DNA from: Halodesulfovibrio sp.
Lineage (GTDB): Bacteria; Desulfobacterota; Desulfovibrionia; Desulfovibrionales; Desulfovibrionaceae
DNA: 64,000 bases
Assembly (NCBI RefSeq): GCF_025210605.1
Contig: NZ_JAOARI010000032.1
Coordinates: forward strand, 124,001 to 188,000
Direction: 5' to 3'
In this document: piece by piece, positions 8,262-17,491 of the stretch
How the letters are laid out: each line of letters opens with the position of its first letter
Numbering within the stretch: position 1 is the stretch's first letter
The notes under the pieces: generated by a model
Told to the model about the DNA's origin: nothing
Seen by the model: only the letters and a program-made list of their open reading frames with translations
Databases searched by the model: none
Position numbers and translations under genes: made by a program

Positions 8262-8891
8262 CTATCGCATTGACTGGGCGATTGTTTTCGCCTGAGCCAT
8301 TGCGCTTGCAATATTAGTTTCTTTAACTTCTGGAGCGCCTAAGGTTCCGTCAAGAATAATGCTTTGGATGTTAGTAAAGCCAATGAATGAGAGTAAAAAT
8401 TCAAAGTATGTTTTTTGGTAATCTAGCGGCGCGGTTTGTTCGCTCGCATATTCCCCACCACGCGAATAAATAACTGTGCAAGGTTTGCCTGTTACCAATC
8501 CTTGATATCCAGTTTCGGGCGAGTATGAAAATGTAAGCCCTGGCTGCGTAATTATATCTATAAAATGTTTCAATTTATATGGAATAGAAAAATTCCACAT
8601 TGGTAAACTAAATAAATAGTAATCAGCTGCCTTAAATCCATCCACAAAATGTGAAACTTCATCCCATGCTTCTTTTTCTTGCGGACTATGCTCTTTTCCA
8701 TGCAGCACTTTGTATTTTGCGTTAATTCGTTCATCAGTGAATTCTGGTAAATTCATACTCCATAAATCAAGAGTTGTTATGTTGCAGTCAGTGTTATGTG
8801 CCCGAAAGACTTCTAAAAATTCTTGTGCAATTTTGATGGAAGTTGATCGTTCTTTTCGTGGAGAAGATTCTATATACAAAAGAGTACTCAT
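8262..8891 (-). CDS. azoR: FMN-dependent NADH-azoreductase
   Basis: This is a cytoplasmic flavodoxin-like quinone/azo reductase of 209 residues, the normal length. The N-terminal FMN phosphate-binding loop is IESSPRKERSTSIKIA, and the central signature FSLPMWNFSIPYKLKHFID matches the AzoR/Acp-D 'PMxNFxIPxxLKxxID' motif. VIYSRGGEY precedes the C-terminal half. It reduces quinones and azo compounds with NADH and is commonly linked to electrophile or redox stress. CTCCTTAC upstream on the plus strand gives GTAAGGAG as its ribosome site. The gene is monocistronic with its own terminator. Confidence 0.9.
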   Translation of the reverse strand: MSTLLYIESSPRKERSTSIKIAQEFLEVFRAHNTDCNITTLDLWSMNLPEFTDERINAKYKVLHGKEHSPQEKEAWDEVSHFVDGFKAADYYLFSLPMWNFSIPYKLKHFIDIITQPGLTFSYSPETGYQGLVTGKPCTVIYSRGGEYASEQTAPLDYQKTYFEFLLSFIGFTNIQSIILDGTLGAPEVKETNIASAMAQAKTIAQSMR

Positions 8892-9309
8892 ACTATCTCC
8901 TTACAGGAAAAATATTTCATCCTGTCAAAATGTAATTTTTATGAAGAAAATTAATGTAAATCGTTATTACAGTATACATTGTATCATCACAATTATCGTA
9001 TCTCTTTTTCTAGCCTTGTCATTTATTTAAAATACAACATATATATTAGCCAAACTTTTTATGGAATATTATGTAACTATTTTTAGACTGTAGAGAAAAT
9101 TCTTTTTTTAAGTAACAAAAGAAAAAGTAAATAAGTAGAAGTAACGAAAAAATCGAGTTACTATTGTAGGTCATGAATTCTGTGAATAGGAAAAAAGCAA
9201 TTCAAGAAAATAGTATATTACGCACTATAAATTTATATTTAAAAAGTAGTGCTTACTACATCTATAATAGATACTGATAAAGTTTATATAAAAGGACAAG
9301 AGGCATATT
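8892..9309. other. AT-rich divergent spacer, no gene seen
   Basis: This 418-base spacer lies between azoR and the DUF748 gene. It is very A/T-rich, with many short runs, and has no open frame with a plausible ribosome site. AAAGGACAAGAGG immediately before 9310 is the ribosome site of the next gene. I recognise no operator or RNA. Confidence 0.5.
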
Positions 9310-12300
9310 ATGCATTGGAAGTCTTTTTTTGCAACACCATTACGTAAGATTACATCTATTTCTATACTTACTCTTATTTCTTTATGCTTGTTGTATATTA
9401 CGGTTGGTTTTTTAGTCATTGCGCCTGTCGCAAAATGGCAGTTAGAAAAACAGCTCCCTCCGCTTTTGCATCGCAAGGTGTCCGTTGGAGAAATTACGCT
9501 TAATCCGCTCACATTACGCGTGCAGTTTAAAAACGTAATTATCTCTAAAAAGGAAGCCACCGGTAATCTTTTTTCTATCGAAATGTTGGAAGCGCAATTA
9601 GCTGGTGAATCGATTTATAAACTAGCACCAATTGTAGATCATATACGCATTGTAAAACCGTATATCAGTATTACACGGCATAAAGATGACCACTTATCTA
9701 TCGACGACATCATCACAGAAGAGGAAGAAGCCAGTGAAAAGAAAAAAGAGCACCCTGTTGATAAGCAGGATGCTCGGATTTTTCCATTTAAAGTGCTGAA
9801 TGTGATGCTTGAAGACGGAACAATTGAGTTTAATGATGAAAAAATGGATGCGGTGCAGACGATAAGCAACCTATCGCTATCAATACCGCTCGCCTCTTCT
9901 TTTCCCGTAGATCTTAATAGGCCCGTTAAACCTCAACTCTCTATGCAAATCAACGATACGCCTATTAAAGTTGATGGAGAGGCGTATCTTTTTTCTAATA
10001 ATTATCTGACTAAATTTTCATTTACGACAGACAATATTTCGCTTGCCCGTTATTGGAGATATGTACCAATTCCTTCACCAGTAGCCCTTACATCCGGTGC
10101 TCTGAAGCTTGCAATTAATTTAGGGTTTAGCCGCCCTGAAGACAAACCGATTGATTTACACTTAGACGGGGTTGTAGAGCTAACAGATATTGGCATAACT
10201 AAAATGGACAAAGAGCCAGTCCTTACTATTCCTAACATTTCTTTAGCCCTTGAAGACTTTTCTCTTGCAGAAAAAAAATTGACTCTTAAAAGCATCGAAA
10301 TTGACTCTCCGTTTGTTGAAGTTGTTAGAGAAAAAAATAACGCTATCAACTGGGCAACCTATTTTACTCCAGAAAAAAAAGAGTCAACGGCAAGTAACGA
10401 GACCACAGCAAAAAATACTTCGACAAAAAAAATAGATACAAGAAGTGTTGCTGAAGCTCCCTCTCCTTCAAAAGAGCCTTCTGAAAAATCTTCCAAGGCA
10501 GAAACCAGCACCGCGAAGAACACTTCCCCATCCTCAGAGCCACCTCAGGAAAAGGAAAAGGAAAAGCCCTTCACCGTGGTGGTTCAATCTTTCGCAATAA
10601 AAAAGGGGAAGCTCACTTTCAAAGATAATGCTGTTCCAAATACATTCAAAACAACACTCGAACCTGTTGATATCAGCATTCAAGGTTTTTCTACAACGTC
10701 TACTGATCCTGCCAAAGTGAATATATCCATAGGTCAAAAAAAGATGCTTTCTGTAGAAGGAGTTGTTTCACTGTCACCTTTTAGCGCTGATTTAAAGACA
10801 GCTGTCAATAGCCTTGCTGTTCCACAATTTATGCCATACATCGCTGCGGCAATCCCAGCCAACATATCCAGCGGAACCATCACAGCAGGAGCAGCGTTAA
10901 AAATATCCACCGCGCAGCCTTCCCGTACTGATATCACAATTACAAACGGTTCTGTTAATCTACAAAAGCTTGTTGTCACAGGGAAGAACTTTCAAAAACC
11001 GCCTATCGTGTTAGGGGGGCTGACTGTTGATGGAGCAACAATCGACGTTCCAAACAAATCGATCTCTTGCGGTAAAATTAACCTTTCAGCGCCGGACATA
11101 ACAGTTACTCGTACTAAAAATGGTATCGATCTGACCTCACTTTTTAGTGCTGACTCAAAAAAGGGAGAGTCTGAAAAAAACACCTCATCTCAAGAAAAAA
11201 CAGATACGTCATGGAAGTTACTTATTCAGACAATTGGAATACAAAACGGTACGATAACTTTTAATGACACAGCAGTTAAAAAAAGTGTCGTGACAACATT
11301 AAAAGATCTTTCGATTACCGCCAGTGACCTCACTCTTGCTCATAAGCCATCGAAATTTGCTGTATCGTCTGGAGTTAATGGTAATAGTTCCATAAAAGCA
11401 GATGGCACATTTGCCCATTCTCCTCTTATTCTTGATACAAAAATTGACATCAAAAATTTGAATATCCCTGACTTTGCGGGGTACATTGAAGAGTATTCTG
11501 CAATCAATGTTTCGAAAGGTGCTATTTCTGCTACAGCACAAACGAAAGTATCTGTGCCGGACTCTGGAACAGCGGCGTATAGTGTGGTCGGTAATGTCAC
11601 TGTAGACAATATTGCAGCTGCGAATAAGGATACAAAACAGGCAATTGGCTCTGTCGGGCAACTAGCAGTTACTAATTTCGCATTTGACTCAGCAAAAAAT
11701 AGCGCGGAGATAGGCTCTGTTAGCATTACATCACCTTCAACCAGCTTTACAAAAGAACGCGATGGTTCGTTGAGCATAGTGCGTGCTGTTGAAGGAAATC
11801 CAAGCAGGACACAAAGAGGACAAAATTCACAGGCTGCCGTGAAAGCAGCGACAAGCCCGTTCGGGCTGACAATTGGAGCAATTGCGATAAAAAATGGATC
11901 AGTTACGTTTGAAGATGCTTCTATTTCTCCACATGTTGTTTTTGATATACGCGATATCTCTGCTTCTTATAAAAAATTCAATTTGCAGCGAGCCAATACT
12001 TCGCCGATTAATTTTTCAGCAACCCTTCAGGGACAAAGAATTACTATTTCCGGTGCCGTCAACCCAATGGCGAAACCTTTTGCACTCGATATTACGGCGA
12101 AGCTTGAGGATATTGGCTTACAAAAATTCAGCCCGTACACAGTGAAATATATAGCGTATCCAATTAAAACAGGAGCGCTGGACGCTCATATTCAACTGAA
12201 AATACAGCAGAACAAACTTAATGCGCAAAATAAACTTGTATTCCAAGATATGACACTCGGAAAACGTAATCCAAATTCGAAAGCGCCTGCTGCACCAATA

Positions 12301-13056
12301 AAACTTGGCTTATCACTCATGCGCCAACCAAATGGTAATATTCCTATCAACTTGCCAGTTACTGGCAATCTCAATGATCCTAATTTTCATATTAACCAGA
12401 TAATAACTTCAACATTAATTAATGTAATCGTTAAAGCCGCAACCTCACCGTTTGCTGTTCTCGGTTCAGTTATAGGCGAAATTACCCCTGAAGAAGCAAA
12501 GTTCGTTAAGTTTAAGCCAGGCTATGCAGCTGTAACCAAATCAGAAGCGGATGTTCTTAATAAGATTGGATCAGTTTTAGCTAAAAAAACGTCACTCAAG
12601 CTGGAATGTATTGGCTATTACAGTGCAGACGCCGACACAAACGGGTTGAAAGATCGAGCTGTCGAACTTGCCGTAATCAAAAAATGGTATGACAGTCTTT
12701 CCCGCGGGACACGGAAAAATATTGACCTAAACACTGCAAAAATTCCGAAGTATAATTACGAAAAATATCTGGAACAAGCGTATGAAGACGCACCTTCAAG
12801 AGGTGTTGATAAACGCCCGAGCGGGTTGTTTGGATATGATGACCAGACCCGAAAGCAAATGGAAGAATACTTACGCAGCACTGCCGATACTTCCCCAGAA
12901 GCGTTGAAAAAATTGGCAGAAGATCGGGCAAATGCTGTACGTGAGACCATACTCAAACGTTATCCGAACCTAAAAGACAGAGTTAAAGCAGTCGTAGGCG
13001 GAAGTGCTAAAAAAGGTGTGCCGAAATCGGCTGTTGAATTGAAAATATCCCAGTAA
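9310..13056 (+). CDS. Large DUF748/AsmA-like envelope protein
   Basis: This 1248-residue protein has one N-terminal transmembrane helix (about 17-38) and a very long periplasmic part, the architecture of the AsmA/DUF748 superfamily now linked to envelope lipid transport. DUF748 hallmarks are the N-terminal VSVGEITLNPLTLRVQFKNV stretch and the C-terminal region after 1060 (GYAAVTKSEADVLNKIGSVL). Between them I see about four copies of a module starting with 'hydrophobic-xx-I-xx-G-x-hydrophobic-x-F-x-D', near residues 158, 420, 634 and 851. A Ser/Thr/Lys/Glu-rich linker occupies about 352-420. Such repeats are expected of a beta-strand groove. It is monocistronic, with a strong terminator. Function is inferred from the family only. 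Confidence 0.85.
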   Translation: MHWKSFFATPLRKITSISILTLISLCLLYITVGFLVIAPVAKWQLEKQLPPLLHRKVSVGEITLNPLTLRVQFKNVIISKKEATGNLFSIEMLEAQLAGESIYKLAPIVDHIRIVKPYISITRHKDDHLSIDDIITEEEEASEKKKEHPVDKQDARIFPFKVLNVMLEDGTIEFNDEKMDAVQTISNLSLSIPLASSFPVDLNRPVKPQLSMQINDTPIKVDGEAYLFSNNYLTKFSFTTDNISLARYWRYVPIPSPVALTSGALKLAINLGFSRPEDKPIDLHLDGVVELTDIGITKMDKEPVLTIPNISLALEDFSLAEKKLTLKSIEIDSPFVEVVREKNNAINWATYFTPEKKESTASNETTAKNTSTKKIDTRSVAEAPSPSKEPSEKSSKAETSTAKNTSPSSEPPQEKEKEKPFTVVVQSFAIKKGKLTFKDNAVPNTFKTTLEPVDISIQGFSTTSTDPAKVNISIGQKKMLSVEGVVSLSPFSADLKTAVNSLAVPQFMPYIAAAIPANISSGTITAGAALKISTAQPSRTDITITNGSVNLQKLVVTGKNFQKPPIVLGGLTVDGATIDVPNKSISCGKINLSAPDITVTRTKNGIDLTSLFSADSKKGESEKNTSSQEKTDTSWKLLIQTIGIQNGTITFNDTAVKKSVVTTLKDLSITASDLTLAHKPSKFAVSSGVNGNSSIKADGTFAHSPLILDTKIDIKNLNIPDFAGYIEEYSAINVSKGAISATAQTKVSVPDSGTAAYSVVGNVTVDNIAAANKDTKQAIGSVGQLAVTNFAFDSAKNSAEIGSVSITSPSTSFTKERDGSLSIVRAVEGNPSRTQRGQNSQAAVKAATSPFGLTIGAIAIKNGSVTFEDASISPHVVFDIRDISASYKKFNLQRANTSPINFSATLQGQRITISGAVNPMAKPFALDITAKLEDIGLQKFSPYTVKYIAYPIKTGALDAHIQLKIQQNKLNAQNKLVFQDMTLGKRNPNSKAPAAPIKLGLSLMRQPNGNIPINLPVTGNLNDPNFHINQIITSTLINVIVKAATSPFAVLGSVIGEITPEEAKFVKFKPGYAAVTKSEADVLNKIGSVLAKKTSLKLECIGYYSADADTNGLKDRAVELAVIKKWYDSLSRGTRKNIDLNTAKIPKYNYEKYLEQAYEDAPSRGVDKRPSGLFGYDDQTRKQMEEYLRSTADTSPEALKKLAEDRANAVRETILKRYPNLKDRVKAVVGGSAKKGVPKSAVELKISQ

Positions 13057-13067
13057 GCGTTGACCAT

Positions 13068-13109
13068 AAAAAAGAGGCGACCCGCTATCGTATGGGTTGC
13101 CTCTTTTTT
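13068..13109 (+). terminator. Intrinsic terminator of the DUF748 gene
   Basis: AAAAAAGAGGCGACCC pairs with GGGTTGCCTCTTTTTT (one G-T pair) around a 10-base loop, about 12 bases after the stop codon. Flanking A and T runs allow bidirectional use. Confidence 0.85.
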
Positions 13110-13206
13110 TATCGTCTATCCTCTTAGATGCTGCGCTATAAAGTAGTTAATCTTCATATGCTGTTTGAGCTTTTATACTCGCCCAACACTATAGCTCTGT
13201 ATGGAA

Positions 13207-15516
13207 TTATGGTTTTGCTGATTGCTTTACGCACAGCGTTTTAAAGTATGTTTTTCCATCCTTAGCAAACCGCTCTACTCCGTGAATGTCACTTTCATAA
13301 CTAGGGAACGTATTTTCAAACGCTTCTCTTGCTGTCAGATATTCTAAAATTGGCAATGCGGTAGCATCAAGCATTTCTCCACCCATTAAAATCGGAATAC
13401 CGGGTGGATACGGAACCAGCATCACGGCGAGAACGCGATTACGTAATTCGGCAAGGGGTACAAACTCAACGTTACGCTTCACTACCTGCTGATAAGCATC
13501 GGAAGGTTTCATGACCTGATGCGGTATGATCTCAAAAGCATCATGCATTTTCCCAAGCAAATCATGCTGTTTGTAGTATTCATGAATTGCGTCGCAATGT
13601 TCACGCAACCCCACATGGGCGTAATGTTCTGGATGCTGTTTAACAAGATTTGGGAATACTTCTGAGAGCGGAACGTTGTTGTCGTATCGTTCTTTAAACT
13701 TCAATAGTGCTGTCAGTAGGGTTCCTTGCTTGGCTTTTGTGGTGCCAATGGAGTTGAGCATTAAAAAAGAATAGTAATCTGTTTTTTCGCATACAATGCC
13801 ATGATTGATAAGATAATTAGTCACAATCATGGCAGGTATGCCCTTACGCTGATACGAGCCATTTGTTTTCAAGCCCGGAGTTGTGATCGTAAGCTTTATA
13901 GGATCAAGCATGACAAAGTTGTCTTCAATATCGCTAAAGCCATGCCAGTCATCTTTGGACGAAAGAATCCACGGTTCCTGCGTAGAGCTCAAATATTCTG
14001 GTGGTACTTTTGTAAACGCAACGTGATTATTTTCATATTTAACTTGCTGTGGCTGCCACATGGAAAAGAACCAGCTACCTTTTTCTTTCATCTCCATAGC
14101 AATGCTGGCTATACGTTGTCGCAGCACAACAGCATCATATAAGCAATCAGAAAGAAGTACTGTTCCGCTATCTTCAACAATCTTGGTCGCAACATCTAAA
14201 GAAGCAATCATGCTGTACTGAGGGGAGGTAGAGCCGTGCATCATATACGACTCATTCATCTCCACTGGATTGATAGAAACATGGCTTCCATTTTTCACAT
14301 GCAGCATAGAGGCTTGTGAAAATGCCGTCAGTAATTTGTGGGTGGATTGAGAGCAAAAAATAGGCGGGTGATTTTTGTGTTGCGTTTCTGCCATGCCAAA
14401 ATGATTAGCATACATCGGATGAAATTTAGCATACGCGTACCATGCTTCGTCAAAATGCATATTTTGGACGCTATGCTCAAGCTCATCTTTAATTGTCGAT
14501 ACGTTGTAGCATAGTCCGTCATAGGTTGAGTTTGTCAATGCAGACATGACAGGGCTATGTTTTCGTTTTGAAGCTGGAATAATCGGATTTTTATCGATAT
14601 TTTTTTGAATTGTGCTTTTATTGAATTCAGTCAGCCTACATGGACCAATAATGCCTAACTGGTTTCGTCGTGGCTGCATGTAGACAGGGTAAATGTCTGT
14701 GATAACCATCGCATAGTTAAGCGATTTATGGCAATTACGGTCAACAATAGCGATATCATCACGAACAGCCTGCGACCGCCAGATTATCTGATTAGCATTT
14801 GAGGTTCCGTTCAGCACATAGAATGTAAAATCTGCGCCAAATGTTTTTGCAGAGTTTTTCTCAGCGTCACCTGTCACACCGCTATGATCGAGCAATGATC
14901 CTAATTCTGGTACTGAAATAGATAGATCTGAGCGGAATACATTTTCGCCAAAAAATTTATGCATGCCGACACCAGCAGGGCTTTTAAGAAAACCCTCTCC
15001 CCCCATATGACCGGGGGTGTGCCATGCATATTTATATGCTTCTGCATATTGAACAAGCGCAGAAAAAAAGACAGGATTAATACGCTTAATATATTCTATC
15101 AATAACGTTTCTATCCTGCCTGCTAAAAAGTCGGCAGTATCTACGTGCTTCAACAACAATTCATCAAGCATGGACAACATTTTTGTCGTAATTTTTTCTT
15201 TTGTTTCATCATCCATAAGAAGACAGATTGGTATCTGCTTATTACGGATACGTATTTCTTCAAGTAAAGCTTGAGGTTTTCCACAACTCCCCTTCACTTC
15301 TTGGGCAATGTCCCAGTCGATGACTATGACACCAATATCTGCGCGGCTATGAACAATCTTGGCGGCATCGCTGTAGCAGTATGCACGCACCACACTGCAA
15401 TGCTGCTCTTCGATGAGAAAGCCCTCTAATTCTCGAACCCGTTTGCCTGCATCATTTTTCATATCAAATAGACCGGAGACGATGAGTACCGGCCAATCTG
15501 CCTTTGTAAGCTTCAT
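13207..15516 (-). CDS. adiA: PLP-dependent Orn/Lys/Arg decarboxylase, closest to biodegradative arginine decarboxylase
   Basis: This cytoplasmic fold-type I PLP decarboxylase of 769 residues consumes a proton per amino acid. The N-terminal ~130 residues form the wing domain typical of inducible decarboxylases. The core has HTPGHMGG, VLNGTSNANQ, VDRNCHKS, TNSTYDGLCYN, LHFDEAWYAYA-like HFDEAWYAY, and the PLP-lysine motif SQSTHKLLTAFSQAS with the Lys at about residue 394. WHGFSDIEDN and PYPPGIPILMGGE follow in the C-terminal half. These motifs resemble AdiA more than CadA or SpeC, but lysine or ornithine cannot be excluded. It is the second gene of an operon, 24 bases behind an AdiC-like antiporter, which supports amino-acid-dependent acid resistance. 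Confidence 0.85.
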   Translation of the reverse strand: MKLTKADWPVLIVSGLFDMKNDAGKRVRELEGFLIEEQHCSVVRAYCYSDAAKIVHSRADIGVIVIDWDIAQEVKGSCGKPQALLEEIRIRNKQIPICLLMDDETKEKITTKMLSMLDELLLKHVDTADFLAGRIETLLIEYIKRINPVFFSALVQYAEAYKYAWHTPGHMGGEGFLKSPAGVGMHKFFGENVFRSDLSISVPELGSLLDHSGVTGDAEKNSAKTFGADFTFYVLNGTSNANQIIWRSQAVRDDIAIVDRNCHKSLNYAMVITDIYPVYMQPRRNQLGIIGPCRLTEFNKSTIQKNIDKNPIIPASKRKHSPVMSALTNSTYDGLCYNVSTIKDELEHSVQNMHFDEAWYAYAKFHPMYANHFGMAETQHKNHPPIFCSQSTHKLLTAFSQASMLHVKNGSHVSINPVEMNESYMMHGSTSPQYSMIASLDVATKIVEDSGTVLLSDCLYDAVVLRQRIASIAMEMKEKGSWFFSMWQPQQVKYENNHVAFTKVPPEYLSSTQEPWILSSKDDWHGFSDIEDNFVMLDPIKLTITTPGLKTNGSYQRKGIPAMIVTNYLINHGIVCEKTDYYSFLMLNSIGTTKAKQGTLLTALLKFKERYDNNVPLSEVFPNLVKQHPEHYAHVGLREHCDAIHEYYKQHDLLGKMHDAFEIIPHQVMKPSDAYQQVVKRNVEFVPLAELRNRVLAVMLVPYPPGIPILMGGEMLDATALPILEYLTAREAFENTFPSYESDIHGVERFAKDGKTYFKTLCVKQSAKP

Positions 15517-15540
15517 GTCACGCTCCTGCGTTCAATACGA

Positions 15541-16845
15541 TTATTCACGATTACCTTTTTGATACGCAAAAACCAAAGAGTATGCCGCAAGTGCGAGCAT
15601 AATACACACAACAACCATCCATAGTTCGGCAAAGTCCGCCGAGACAAAAGCAGAAATCAGGAACACGGAAGATAGTGAAGCGATGGTGATGTCAAAAACC
15701 GAGTGGTTTCCGCTTTCAAACCCCTTTTTAATAAGTGCAATGCCAGACCAGAAATATGGAAACAAAACCAAAAGTACTGAGATGGTGACTGTAAGATTAA
15801 AGGCTAATGCGATGTTACTACCAAAGAACATCAGCGCTATTTCAGTACAAGTCATCAATACAGCATTTACAAGCAGCCCACGACTGCCGACTTTGTATTT
15901 ATTTGTGTACGAGTAAATTTTAGGAAGAAAGCCATGATCTGCGCTTGTCTTTGCTGCGCTGACAACAGAAAGGTTCCAAACAAGAAAGCTGGAAAGACAG
16001 GCGATTGCCATCACTAACGATGAAAGTTGTCCAAGAAGCTTAGAACCAAAAATATGGGCGATAGATAATGAAAACGAGGCGGGCTGCGCTTGAATAACCT
16101 TTGCAGTAAACATACCCTCAATCACAGTAGTTGAAATAATGTAAAGTACTGCAACAACGAGGAAACCAACAATTGTGGCGATGGGAACATTTCTTTTGGG
16201 GTTGTTCACCAGTTCATAATTGTTGGCGACAGCCTCAACACCTACATAGGAAAATAAAAGAACAGCAAAGCCAGAAAGAACAGCTCTGCCCTGCGGCAAA
16301 TGTGAAACATTCCAATTTTGTTCAAAAAGTGAAACGTCAAACGACATCCAACCAAATACAGCCGTAATTACAACAGACAATAGCAAAGCAGTCACGGAGC
16401 ATGAGACAACCATTGTAATAAATTTTGCGCCGCGTAGTGCAAGAAAAGTAAATACCCAAATGAGGGTAATCACCACGCAGCCAAGTACTATCGGATGGTT
16501 TAGAGAAGGTACAAAGTATGTCAGATACCCCAATCCAGCAATTAAGATCGAAACATTCGAAATAAGGTTAGAATATACATAAAACAATCCACTTTTAGCT
16601 CCAAGAAGTGGATTAACGTATGCAGACAACGCCGTTGGGCTTGGATTATCAAATAGCGCTCCAGCTCGAACATACACTAGCGTAAGGCAAAATGCCCCTG
16701 CCGTAACAAGTAGGAATGATAACAAGGTAATTGAGCCTACAGCAGCAAGCTGTTGTGGAAGCGCAATAACACCACTGCCTGCAAGACTGGCAATAATGAA
16801 AAATGTTGCCCCTACAAGTCCTAGCTTGTGTTTCGATGTGTCCAT
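15541..16845 (-). CDS. adiC: APC-family amino acid:amine antiporter, AdiC-like
   Basis: This inner-membrane transporter of 434 residues has about 12 hydrophobic segments. Segment 1 carries the unwound substrate motif AGSGVIALP, equivalent to GSGVFLLP of AdiC. NPKRNVPIATIVG and VFGWMSF also match AdiC, and a Trp in SSFLVWNLSVVSAAKTSADHG corresponds in position to the AdiC gating Trp. It is expected to exchange external arginine (or another cationic amino acid) for the internal amine product. It is the promoter-proximal gene of a two-gene operon with the decarboxylase at 13207, the usual arrangement of an acid-resistance module. Specificity is inferred from this context. The start ATG at 16845 follows GGGAGCGGT. 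Confidence 0.85.
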   Translation of the reverse strand: MDTSKHKLGLVGATFFIIASLAGSGVIALPQQLAAVGSITLLSFLLVTAGAFCLTLVYVRAGALFDNPSPTALSAYVNPLLGAKSGLFYVYSNLISNVSILIAGLGYLTYFVPSLNHPIVLGCVVITLIWVFTFLALRGAKFITMVVSCSVTALLLSVVITAVFGWMSFDVSLFEQNWNVSHLPQGRAVLSGFAVLLFSYVGVEAVANNYELVNNPKRNVPIATIVGFLVVAVLYIISTTVIEGMFTAKVIQAQPASFSLSIAHIFGSKLLGQLSSLVMAIACLSSFLVWNLSVVSAAKTSADHGFLPKIYSYTNKYKVGSRGLLVNAVLMTCTEIALMFFGSNIALAFNLTVTISVLLVLFPYFWSGIALIKKGFESGNHSVFDITIASLSSVFLISAFVSADFAELWMVVVCIMLALAAYSLVFAYQKGNRE

Positions 16846-17290
16846 ACCGCTCCCTATCTCAAATTGTTGAGAAGCCGCTGTAGGCTTAAATTATGGTATC
16901 TATCTATAAGTCTACAAAAAAACTCTTGTAGACTGCACTAACGCTTTACAGGGCAACATGCTGTTGCATCATTAGCTTCCTTTTTTGCACAGTTTGAACA
17001 GCGAAACGCATACTGTATTTTAAAGTATAGTGTCTCTTTCTTCTGTGATTTGTCTGCGAAAATGCAGAGTTGTACTGCGCAATTGAGAGAAGTTCATATG
17101 AAAAACTGTTGGGTATTTTTGTATTAGGCTAAATGTAAAAATGCCTGCTCTTTCTACTTTACTGATATTTTTCAAAATAAATTCCTGTTAATTTCTGACG
17201 TGCTATATAGCACAACTCAACAAAATGACATTTATTAGAAAACGTTGCTTGACAGCCGTCTGCATTCAGTTTTAAACAGGCTTCACATAA

Positions 17291-17313
17291 TGATAACGGA
17301 TTTCATTTTCATC
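17291..17313 (+). promoter_or_regulatory. Distal Fur-box-like site upstream of porin
   Basis: GATAACGGATTTCATTTTC within this span matches 13 of 19 positions of the Fur consensus GATAATGATAATCATTATC by eye. It lies about 180 bases before the porin start and may strengthen repression together with the proximal site, or serve an upstream promoter. Confidence 0.45.
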
Positions 17314-17422
17314 AAAGAATTCTAGCCTCCTCACAATCACAATTTTTTTGTACATCTTCTCGCCAAAGAATTGTGCCGTAATTTGTGATTGCATACCCCG
17401 CGTTGGCTGCTTTTCTCAAATT

Positions 17423-17444
17423 GATGATAATGAATTTCATTGTC
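17423..17444 (+). promoter_or_regulatory. Proximal Fur-box-like site upstream of porin
   Basis: GATAATGAATTTCATTGTC matches 15 of 19 positions of the Fur consensus and is itself a near-perfect inverted repeat (AATGAA/TTTCATT core). It ends about 48 bases before the porin ATG, where it would cover the promoter. It predicts iron-dependent repression of the porin. Confidence 0.6.
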
Positions 17445-17491
17445 TGTTTCTAATCTGTCTTTGGAATACATGAATTAAGAAGGTAAATTTA

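Larger units (their letters stand above)
16846..17491. other. Long divergent regulatory spacer between adiC-like gene and porin
   Basis: This 646-base spacer has no convincing gene. The right half contains two Fur-box-like palindromes (separate entries) and the porin leader. The left half must hold the adiC promoter, which I cannot place. The length and the two operators suggest heavy regulation of the porin. Confidence 0.55.
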
